Part shown: in pieces, positions 32,493 to 39,373 of the stretch
How the letters are laid out: each line of letters opens with the position of its first letter
Numbering within the stretch: the stretch's first letter is position 1
DNA from: Candidatus Hydrogenedentota bacterium
GTDB lineage: Bacteria; Hydrogenedentota; Hydrogenedentia; Hydrogenedentales; CAILVY01
Length of the DNA stretch: 39,373 bases
Assembly: GCA_029565395.1 (NCBI GenBank)
Contig: JAKQOG010000259.1
Location: 1 to 39,373, forward strand
Reading direction: 5' to 3'
The notes under the pieces: model-generated
What the model saw: only the letters and a program-made list of their open reading frames with translations
Databases searched by the model: none
Told to the model about the DNA's origin: nothing
Program-made: the position numbers and the translations under genes

Positions 32493-32969
32493 TTACCGTG
32501 ACCGAAACTGATCTTTCAGGTTCGTTACCAGATCCTCCGTGCCGTGTCCCAGCCTCAAGAGTTTGTCTTTCGCCATGGACGCCGCCTCGGAATCCGGTTC
32601 CACTTCCGTTGCGCGATTCCACATGGTCACGGCCTCCGTAAAACGTCCCTTGATATACAGCGCATTGCCGAGATAGGCATATCCCCGGGCATAGCCGGGA
32701 TCAGCGTCCACCGCCTTGCGAAATAACCGTTCAGCGAGGTCATAATCTCCGCGATTATAGGCCTCCACTCCGGTTTTTACGGAATGATGGGCCTTTTTGC
32801 GTTGATCCGCCATTTCCCCTTTCACGAGCCGCGAGGTGAATTTCCGGGTTTCCTGTATCCATCCGGAAACCGCCTCCAAGGGACGCTCCTCATGGGTCCG
32901 CATCTTGCGGCTATGCTCCGCAAGATGCGCTTTATACGCCAACCACCGTTCACTCAGCGTCTTCGGCAT
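32493..32969 (-). CDS. TPR-repeat protein of unknown function
   Basis: A 158-residue cytoplasmic protein. The first 70 residues are charged and helical; about 75-140 contain two tetratricopeptide repeats (AYNRGDYDLAERLFRKAVDADP and GYAYLGN...RATEVEPDS). TPRs usually mediate protein contacts; the partner is unknown. The ATG at 32969 has GGGAG seven bases upstream, preferred to a GTG at 32987. It is on the same strand as the giant surface genes upstream, but divergence of function is likely; it is not clearly part of the ars operon. Confidence 0.8.
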   Translation of the reverse strand: MPKTLSERWLAYKAHLAEHSRKMRTHEERPLEAVSGWIQETRKFTSRLVKGEMADQRKKAHHSVKTGVEAYNRGDYDLAERLFRKAVDADPGYARGYAYLGNALYIKGRFTEAVTMWNRATEVEPDSEAASMAKDKLLRLGHGTEDLVTNLKDQFRSR

Positions 32970-33115
32970 AGGCGAACTCCCGCCCACCTCATTTAATCAC
33001 GCCACGCATGGGCAGCTTTATTGCTTCACGCTTTTTTCCGCGTCAGAAATACGGTTTTTTCGAAACAGTCCTTTTCGCCGTTTTGGTCCTTTTTGTCCTG
33101 CTTAAAATGTCGTTT

Positions 33116-36100
33116 TCACCTGGATTTGACCCGCCCGGTCCTCTTTCTGGAAAAAACCGTGAGCAACAGTGCCAATCCTCCCGCCATCACCAGGACATCA
33201 CCCAGATACCCTCCAGTGGACGACACTGGCGCACAACCGAATACCGCAAACCGTTTTTCCTTTTCGATGCAAGTGCCGCGAAGTGTAATCGTCACCTGCT
33301 GATCCGGCGTGACCGAGGCATTGCCAAACGTCAGGGTAGCGGAAAATTCACCGGTTTCCGTTGGAGCAAAACCGGCGGTTATGGTGTACGTCTGTTTATA
33401 ATGCAGGCTGTAGCTCGTTGTTCCGGTAAGGCGGAACACAAAACCCGGATCAACTAATCCGGCCACGCCATTGAGCACGCCTCCGCCAATATTCTTCACT
33501 TCGAACAAGGCGCTAACGGAACTGCCCAGCAAAACGTTGCCCATATTGACCTCTCCGGCGGGGTTGGGCGTTATCAACAAGGCCGGACGTATCGAATAGA
33601 CTTCCACGGGCATGAACAGCGAGAGTTGGGTGGTCTGTGCCGTCAGTGTTCCCGCAGCGGAGGAAGGATTGCTCATGAGTTCCCAATTCCATGCAGCATT
33701 CTCAGGAATGGAAATTTGGAGACCCTCCAAGCCGCCTTCTAGTACATCGGAGGGATGATCGGAAAACGTCGCCTCCTTCCCGGGCGTGAAGGATAAACCG
33801 GTTAGCGACAAGGTCACGGGCAGACTCAGCGCATTCAGTTCCCGGAAGGTTATCCCTCCGTCATCACTCACAATGATGCCCACGATGAAGGGAACGCCGC
33901 CTGCGGCAAGATCCTCGGATTCCGGGGCGACTTTGGCGGCTTCCACGCTGCCCAACAATCCGGTCAGATCACGGGAAATGGAGCCTACCAGGATGCCTTG
34001 TTCCCCCGGAGCAATCAACGCGCGCGGAGCCCGGATGGTAGCCGCTTGATTCGCGTCATCCGGATTGATCACGGTCAACTCGAGATCATCGCCCTCGGGA
34101 TTCGTCCAGGAGATCATGCTCGCGACCCGGGCAGAGCCCGCCCCCGCCATCATTGCCTCTGCCTGCCAGCAATCCCCGTCGCCGGGCAATTCCGCGAACG
34201 GTACATCCGCCAAAGCGTTGTTGTCATTGTCCGCACCATGCAATACGGAGAATTCATGGGTGACTTCCTCGAAACAGCCGGTATCGAGATCATGCGCTTC
34301 CACTTTTAGCATATAGGGTTCCGCCTGGATGGGGAGCGTCGTATCCGCGGGGAAATGGCCATCTTGGTCCGTGGATTCTCCCACCAGCCCCTCGTCAATT
34401 TTATACAGCACCTTGAGCTGGTGGCCAGAACATTCCGTCGATAAGAATGTCACTCGCGCGTCAAGGTGTACCCGTGCCTGCCGCCCTAGCGGTACATAGA
34501 AATCCCCGATCGGCGCGGTCAATACAACCTCAAACACGCAGTCGCACGGCTCGCCTTCTTCGGCGCCTTCTCCTTCAACGCATTCTTCCACCACCACCGT
34601 GCGCGTGGCGGTGCCGGTATTGCCCGAACCATCGGTGGCGGTATAGGTCACGGTGTATTGCCCGGGAGTATTGACATCCACTACGCTCGCCGCATCACTT
34701 GCCGGAGCCAGATCGCCCTCGCAAGTGTCGGTGGCAGTCGCTCCCAGTTCAACATAACTTCCATTGCACTCGATAATTTGCGGATCATCCCCGGTTACGG
34801 TCACCACCGGCGCGGTGGTGTCCACCACGCGAACCGTGCGCGTGGCGTTCCCCGGGTTGCCCGCCGAATCCTCAGCGGCATAATTAATCACGTAATCCCC
34901 CGGAACCGAGGTATTCACCACATCGCCGCCCACTGTCACGGCTACATCGCCACCGCACGTGTCCAACGCCGTGGCGCTGGCTTCCGAATACGAACCGCCG
35001 CATTCCACAATCACCAGCGCATCGCCATTCAGCGAAACCACCGGTGAAATGCTGTCAATCACAGAAACCTGCCGGGTAACCGGCTCAGCAGCATTGCCCG
35101 CATTGTCACTCGCCGTGTACGTAACGGTATAAACACCAGGCGCAGAGGTGTTCACGGGATTGTCTACCTGCACCGGCACATCGCCATCGCACGTATCCCC
35201 AGCCGTAGCGCCTGCATCAGTGTAGGTTCCACCACATTCCACCGTCACGGCATCATTGCCACTGCGGGTGATTATAGGCGGCACGGTGTCAACTACAGTC
35301 ACGGTCCGTGTTACTGGCGTCGCCGCATTGCCCGCCGTGTCGCTGGCGGTATAAGTGACCGTGTATACACCCACCGTAGCAGGATTGGGAACAGGATTAT
35401 CAACCCCGGGTACGACTGTGCCATCAACATTATCCGTCGCTGTAGCGCCTGCATCCACATAGGTTCCGCCACATTCCACGGTAACGTTCGCATTCCCTGT
35501 CAGCGCAATTACCGGCGGGGTACAGTCTGCCACGTTCACCGTGCGGCTTGCAGCCGCTGTATTGCCCGAATCGTCAGTAGCGCTATACCTGACCGTATAG
35601 GAACCCGGCACGTTCGGATTCACCGGATTATTGGTGATCACGGGAACGTCCGTATCGCAGCTATCCGTCGCACTCGCCCCGGCGTCCACGTAACCATCGC
35701 CAACACAAAGGTTCACCACCGCGTTGCCATTCATGGTGATCACCGGATTGATCGTATCGCCCACATTCACGGTGCGGGTGACCTGCACCGCATGGTTGCC
35801 CGCCGAATCCACCGCATCATACGTGATGGTATACGTGCCAACAGCCTGTGGATTCACCGTGTCGCCACCCATGACTACGTTAACGACGCCTTCGCATACA
35901 TCAGAGGCAACGGCGCCCTGATCCGTATAGGACGTGCCGCATTGCACGCCCACCGTCGCCGCGCCCACCAAGGTAATCACCGGCGGCGTCGTGTCTTGTA
36001 CCGTTACGGTGCGGGTGACCTCAACCGCGGCATTGCCCGAAGCATCCGTTGCGTTATAGGTAATCGTATAAACGCCCGGCACTGCCGTGTTTACAGGATT

Positions 36101-37717
36101 CACTACGGCAACATTCACCGCCGGGTCACAAGTATCGGCCGCCGTCGCGCCAACATCGGTGTAGTTGGCGCCGCATTCCACCGTCACTGTAGCGCCGCCA
36201 TTCATGGTAATCACCGGAATGACCGTATCCACCACGTGCACAACACGGGTGGCTTCAGGCGCACAGTTCGTCGCGGCATCACAAACATCATAGGTAATCG
36301 TGTAATCCCCCGGCACACAAGTATCTACAGGATTCACCACCATAATCTGATCGCTGATATCGCCATCAATATTATCCCAAGCTGTTGCGCCGGCATCGAC
36401 ATAGGTATCGCAACATTCCACGGTCACTTCCGCATTACCAATAAGGGTGATTTCCGGAGGAATCAAATCCGCGCCGCATATCACCGTTTCCACAAGATAT
36501 GTCCGGAGTTCTTCGCCGGACAAACGGTACAGCGCCTGGCCGCTGATTGTCTTGTCATCCTCTTGAGGATCGGGCACATGGACCACGTAGGAGAACGTGT
36601 AGGGGAATGCAGGCACCATGAACCACGCGAAGGTAAGGGCGCCACTGGCGCCTGCCGCGGGTTTGATATCGCCGCCGGTCGCGCTCACAAATGTCCAACC
36701 CTCCGGAAGCGTTTCTTCCATTCCCAGCGCGGTCAAATTCGTAGTGCAGGCGCTGGTAAAGGTGACATTCACCGTCAAGTCTTGCCCGGCGGCATAACAT
36801 TGGCTTGGAACAACCCGATCCAGCGTTAAGCACGGTTCTTCATCCAGACAAATATTGAATTCGTTCGACCTTAATTCAGGACCACCGGTCCGATAAAGGG
36901 ATATGCCGTTCATACAGGCATGACCCGTGGCATCCGATGGAATCGCCACCTGATAGCTTAGCGTCAAGGGAAACGTTGGAACGGAAAACCAGGCAAACGA
37001 CAACGTAGTCCCCAAAAACTGCGTAAGATTTGGCGCCACATTGCCCGCATTGACCGCCACACTGCCGTTCACATACGTCCACCCCGCCGGTAATTCGTCG
37101 GAAACACCTAACGCCGTCAAAATATCCGTGAATGTTCGTGTAAACTGGACCGTGACATCCAGCGTCGTGCCCGGACGGTAATACGCCCCGCCAGGGCCTA
37201 CCGTGCCAACTACCGTGCGCACGGCAACAATTGAGTTCTTAATTTCAGTGGTCACTTCCTCTGAAGTAAGCTCAGAACCGCCTGTCCTAAAAATAGCCAT
37301 GCCCGTCACTTCAACCGGCGCTACAACATCTTCCGGCACATTTACAGTGTATGTAAATGTCGCGGGAAACGACGGAATCGAAAACCACGCAAAACTCCCT
37401 GTGCCGGTAGTTCCAGCCGTAGGAAACAAGTTCGGTGCATTGCCGGCCGGAGTTCCACCGGCAAACGTCCAGCCCTCCGGGAGCGTCTCCGCCACACCCA
37501 ATGCCGTAACGGCTTCCATGTCTCCGCCCAATTCCAGCGTGACACTGAAACTCAGTTGGCTGGTGCCAGGAATGAAATTTCCTTCCGGGCTTAATCCCTG
37601 CACGGTCCTGCTCATGGTCATCGTGGTCACGGCGGAGGCGTTGGTGATAACCAACAGCACCCCGATGGACACCATGAGTACACCCTTCATTGAAAGAGTC
37701 GCCCTGCCTGACATCAT
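33116..37717 (-). CDS. giant secreted surface protein: triplicated N-terminal domain, eight Ig-like repeats, Hydin-like domain, C-terminal tail
   Basis: A 1533-residue exported protein. The ATG at 37717 has AGGAG upstream and begins a signal peptide ending NASA. Three related domains of about 120 residues follow, each with ALG..E.LPEGWTF, AWF.VP.FP.TF.Y and a late YR..G.EL. Eight tandem DUF5011-like Ig repeats of about 75-80 residues come next, each with a VECGG-Y start and mostly a second Cys in DTCDG, so disulfides are likely. An EGEGAEEGEP linker, a domain shared with the next gene, a Hydin/choice-of-anchor-D-like domain and a C-terminal signal, FGCAP...GGYLGD plus a hydrophobic segment and a basic RKRTGR end, complete it. 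It probably acts as an adhesin or surface layer stalk. Confidence 0.85.
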   Translation of the reverse strand: MMSGRATLSMKGVLMVSIGVLLVITNASAVTTMTMSRTVQGLSPEGNFIPGTSQLSFSVTLELGGDMEAVTALGVAETLPEGWTFAGGTPAGNAPNLFPTAGTTGTGSFAWFSIPSFPATFTYTVNVPEDVVAPVEVTGMAIFRTGGSELTSEEVTTEIKNSIVAVRTVVGTVGPGGAYYRPGTTLDVTVQFTRTFTDILTALGVSDELPAGWTYVNGSVAVNAGNVAPNLTQFLGTTLSFAWFSVPTFPLTLSYQVAIPSDATGHACMNGISLYRTGGPELRSNEFNICLDEEPCLTLDRVVPSQCYAAGQDLTVNVTFTSACTTNLTALGMEETLPEGWTFVSATGGDIKPAAGASGALTFAWFMVPAFPYTFSYVVHVPDPQEDDKTISGQALYRLSGEELRTYLVETVICGADLIPPEITLIGNAEVTVECCDTYVDAGATAWDNIDGDISDQIMVVNPVDTCVPGDYTITYDVCDAATNCAPEATRVVHVVDTVIPVITMNGGATVTVECGANYTDVGATAADTCDPAVNVAVVNPVNTAVPGVYTITYNATDASGNAAVEVTRTVTVQDTTPPVITLVGAATVGVQCGTSYTDQGAVASDVCEGVVNVVMGGDTVNPQAVGTYTITYDAVDSAGNHAVQVTRTVNVGDTINPVITMNGNAVVNLCVGDGYVDAGASATDSCDTDVPVITNNPVNPNVPGSYTVRYSATDDSGNTAAASRTVNVADCTPPVIALTGNANVTVECGGTYVDAGATATDNVDGTVVPGVDNPVPNPATVGVYTVTYTASDTAGNAATPVTRTVTVVDTVPPIITRSGNDAVTVECGGTYTDAGATAGDTCDGDVPVQVDNPVNTSAPGVYTVTYTASDNAGNAAEPVTRQVSVIDSISPVVSLNGDALVIVECGGSYSEASATALDTCGGDVAVTVGGDVVNTSVPGDYVINYAAEDSAGNPGNATRTVRVVDTTAPVVTVTGDDPQIIECNGSYVELGATATDTCEGDLAPASDAASVVDVNTPGQYTVTYTATDGSGNTGTATRTVVVEECVEGEGAEEGEPCDCVFEVVLTAPIGDFYVPLGRQARVHLDARVTFLSTECSGHQLKVLYKIDEGLVGESTDQDGHFPADTTLPIQAEPYMLKVEAHDLDTGCFEEVTHEFSVLHGADNDNNALADVPFAELPGDGDCWQAEAMMAGAGSARVASMISWTNPEGDDLELTVINPDDANQAATIRAPRALIAPGEQGILVGSISRDLTGLLGSVEAAKVAPESEDLAAGGVPFIVGIIVSDDGGITFRELNALSLPVTLSLTGLSFTPGKEATFSDHPSDVLEGGLEGLQISIPENAAWNWELMSNPSSAAGTLTAQTTQLSLFMPVEVYSIRPALLITPNPAGEVNMGNVLLGSSVSALFEVKNIGGGVLNGVAGLVDPGFVFRLTGTTSYSLHYKQTYTITAGFAPTETGEFSATLTFGNASVTPDQQVTITLRGTCIEKEKRFAVFGCAPVSSTGGYLGDVLVMAGGLALLLTVFSRKRTGRVKSR
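34590..36465 (-). repeat. eight tandem DUF5011-like coding repeats
   Basis: Eight units of about 230 bases encode Ig-like repeats inside the giant surface gene. Units share phrases such as VTVECGGTYVDAGATA and PGVYTVTYTASDNAGNAA. Similarity between neighbours could allow unit number to change by recombination. Edges are approximate. Confidence 0.8.
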
Positions 37718-37866
37718 ACTTTCTCCTTTTCTATGTTCCTTGCAAATAAGCACCAGGAGCTATCCTGAAATTAAGATACGGTATATAAGCCACCATACAC
37801 AATCTTTTCACCCCTTCCCGTTGCCGGTGAGTTTTGGGGTGTATATTTTTTGGTCCCTTGGGTCCC

Positions 37867-39373
37867 TTACGTCGTTTTCGTCCTTTTCGTTCGCCAACCC
37901 GCCCCACATAATAGCAGAAATGCGCCAGCCATTATCAGAAAATCGCCACGGTACCCGCCTCCGGGCGAACCCGGCGCACAGCCGAATACCGCAAACCGTT
38001 TTTCTTTTTCCGTGCAGGTGCCGCGTAATGCAATGACTATGTGCTGGTTCGGTGTAACGGACGTGTTGCTTAACGTCAATTCCGCCGAAAAATCCCCGGT
38101 CGCTGCCGGATTGAAGCCGACCACGATAGGAGTTGTCTGTCCGGCAGCCAGGCTGTAACGTGTTGTGCCGACCAAACGAAATACAGCATTCGGATCATTT
38201 AATCCGGCCATGCCGTTCAGCACTCCACTGCCGATATTCGTCACCTCAAATAGATTGGTGACGGAATCGCCCAGGGGAACAATTCCTACAATGAAATCCA
38301 TGGCGGGATTCGGCGATACCGACAATTCCGGGCCCTCCGTTTTAACTTCCACCGGTACAAACACCGACAGCCGCAACGTTTCCGCCGTCAGGGCGCCGGC
38401 AAGCATGGAGGGATTGGCCACAAACTCCGAACTCCATTCGCCGTTCTCGGGAATTGTTATTTGCATCCCGTCTGCGCCATTGGAAGTAATATCGGAGGGA
38501 TGATCAAGAAAGGTGTTATTCATCCCAGGGGTGAACGACAATCCATTCAAGGACAATGTCACGGGAAAACTCAGTGCATCCAGTTCGTGGAAGGTCGATC
38601 CCCCGTCATCGCTCACGATAATGCTCACCAGGAAGGGAGCGCTGCCCGCTGTAAGAGATGCAGGCAATGCAGGAACTTTTCCGGCCTCGCTGCTGCCGAG
38701 CAAACCAATCAGGTCCCGGGAAATGGACGCCATCAGAATCCCCTGTTCCCCCTCTTCAATCAAAGCGCGCGGCGCCGTGACGGTAACCCATTGGTTTTCA
38801 TCGTCCGGGTGCACCACGGTAAGTACAAGGTCCTCTCCAACGGGATTTGTCCAGGAAATCATGTTATTGGCGCGAGGATAGGCCGCACCCTGAGCGCTGG
38901 TTATGGCCTGCCAACGATCTCCGTCGTTCGGCAACTCGGTGAAAGGATTATCCGGCAGGCCATTGTTGTCGTTATCTATGCCCTCTCTAACAAAAAATTC
39001 ACGGGTTGCTTCCTCGTCGCAATAAATTTCCATATCCCGCGCTATGGATCTCAGCATATAGGGAGCGATCTGCGCAGCAAGCAGCGTAGTGACTGGAAAT
39101 CCGGAGTTTCGGTCGGTGGAAACACCCACGGGATTCTCATCAATAGTATACGTTACTTGTATGGAGTGTTCGGCGCATTCCTCCGTGTAAAACGCTACTG
39201 CGGTCGCAAGGTTCACTAACGCACTGCCCCCCATCGGCACCGAGATATCGCCGGCCGGGGAGGTAATTGTGATTTCACTTAGACAACAGGATTCTTCCCC
39301 TTCCGTTGCTCCTTCACTTTCGCCTTCTTCCTGGCCTTCTCCCCCGCCTTCCTCTTCACCCTCACCTTCGCCC
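37867..39373 (-). CDS. second giant secreted surface protein, C-terminal part (runs off the right edge)
   Basis: The last 500 or so residues of a protein whose start lies beyond 39,373. At the edge it has an acidic Glu/Gly linker (GEGEGEEEGGGEGQEEGE), then CCLSEITITSPAGDISVP and a region paralogous to the C-terminal third of the next gene downstream: EPYML- or APYML-like segments, a DNDNNGLPDNPFTELPNDGD calcium-loop-like stretch, and a Hydin-like domain with SPNPAMDFIVG. It ends in FGCAPGSPGGGYRGD, a hydrophobic helix and WRTKRTKTT. The frame continues open to the edge, so an ATG at 39,240 is not the start. Tandem duplication with the downstream gene is clear. Confidence 0.85.
   Translation of the reverse strand, partial: GEGEGEEEGGGEGQEEGESEGATEGEESCCLSEITITSPAGDISVPMGGSALVNLATAVAFYTEECAEHSIQVTYTIDENPVGVSTDRNSGFPVTTLLAAQIAPYMLRSIARDMEIYCDEEATREFFVREGIDNDNNGLPDNPFTELPNDGDRWQAITSAQGAAYPRANNMISWTNPVGEDLVLTVVHPDDENQWVTVTAPRALIEEGEQGILMASISRDLIGLLGSSEAGKVPALPASLTAGSAPFLVSIIVSDDGGSTFHELDALSFPVTLSLNGLSFTPGMNNTFLDHPSDITSNGADGMQITIPENGEWSSEFVANPSMLAGALTAETLRLSVFVPVEVKTEGPELSVSPNPAMDFIVGIVPLGDSVTNLFEVTNIGSGVLNGMAGLNDPNAVFRLVGTTRYSLAAGQTTPIVVGFNPAATGDFSAELTLSNTSVTPNQHIVIALRGTCTEKEKRFAVFGCAPGSPGGGYRGDFLIMAGAFLLLCGAGWRTKRTKTT

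Noticed and set aside
33035..33060. ACGC/GCGT hairpin downstream of the giant surface gene
   Set aside because: The stem is only four base pairs and there is no T-run in the direction of transcription.
34590..36465. Periodic repeats that might suggest a CRISPR or satellite array
   Set aside because: The period of about 230 bases is coding, in frame and matches Ig-like protein repeats.
35792..36829. Long open frames on the + strand opposite the giant surface gene
   Set aside because: They mirror the repeated codons of the - strand gene, lack ribosome sites and translate to His/Arg-rich composition without motifs.
37805..37850. CACCCC/GGGGTG inverted repeat followed by TATATTTTTT on the + strand
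   Set aside because: The T-run is on the + strand while both flanking genes are on the - strand, and the loop is about 21 bases long; not a convincing terminator for either.
37718..37866. Promoter search upstream of the giant surface gene
   Set aside because: TATATA-like bases near 37,783 lack a convincing -35 partner; read-through from the upstream paralogue is equally possible.

Overview
The window is bacterial chromosomal DNA with moderate GC, dense gene packing and many stop/start overlaps. It looks like an uncultured diderm-type lineage. Secreted proteins carry Glu-Gly-Glu low-complexity linkers, DUF5011-like Ig repeats and a Hydin-like domain before a short C-terminal membrane tail. 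From memory this style is common in Candidatus Hydrogenedentota and neighbouring PVC/FCB-like phyla; that placement is inference. No rRNA, tRNA, CRISPR array, transposase or integrase was recognised.

Region 1 (about 200-13,620, all + strand) is one long head-to-tail gene string. It begins with envelope glycan genes: an unknown small protein, a GT4 glycosyltransferase, a WecA-type phosphoglycosyltransferase and an O-antigen ligase/polymerase with a TPR-like tail. It continues with an M24 aminopeptidase, elongation factor P, accB, accC and a membrane-anchored Asp23-like protein, an order that recalls yqhT-efp-accB-accC-yqhY of Bacillus. It ends with hisF, a structured 190-base leader, hisI, trpE and trpG. 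The leader holds a 15-codon ORF with its own ribosome binding site inside a terminator-like fold, so it may be an attenuator for hisI-trpEG.

Region 2 (13,640-17,820, + strand) holds a tail-anchored coiled-coil protein behind a good sigma70-type promoter, an HU/IHF protein, tatC with an extra periplasmic loop, a tatB-like gene, a CysK/CysM-type cysteine synthase, a hicB-hicA toxin-antitoxin pair in reverse order and a small unknown gene. Region 3 (17,850-24,880) has a Tat-exported TIM-barrel isomerase-like protein divergent from a large secreted six-hairpin glycosidase-like protein. Two tandem small exported paralogues and a histone-deacetylase-fold amidohydrolase follow.

Region 4 (25,045-32,461, - strand) is an extended arsenic operon behind a perfect consensus promoter whose -10 box lies inside an inverted repeat, the likely ArsR operator. 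In transcription order it encodes ArsR, an ArsP/DUF318-type permease, a small thioredoxin, a DGC-type Cys-rich protein, an ArsF-like lipoprotein, a periplasmic thioredoxin, a SurA-arm/thioredoxin fusion, a CcdA-like membrane electron carrier, a small Cys-rich protein, Acr3 and ArsM. ArsR would sense arsenite, Acr3 and the permease would export arsenicals, ArsM would methylate arsenite, and the CcdA/thioredoxin set looks like a thiol relay across the membrane.

Region 5 (32,493 to the right edge, - strand) holds a TPR protein and two tandem giant surface proteins with paralogous C-terminal halves. Both end in the same Cys-containing C-terminal signal, which may be an undescribed sorting or anchoring tag. 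The upstream giant gene runs off the right edge.
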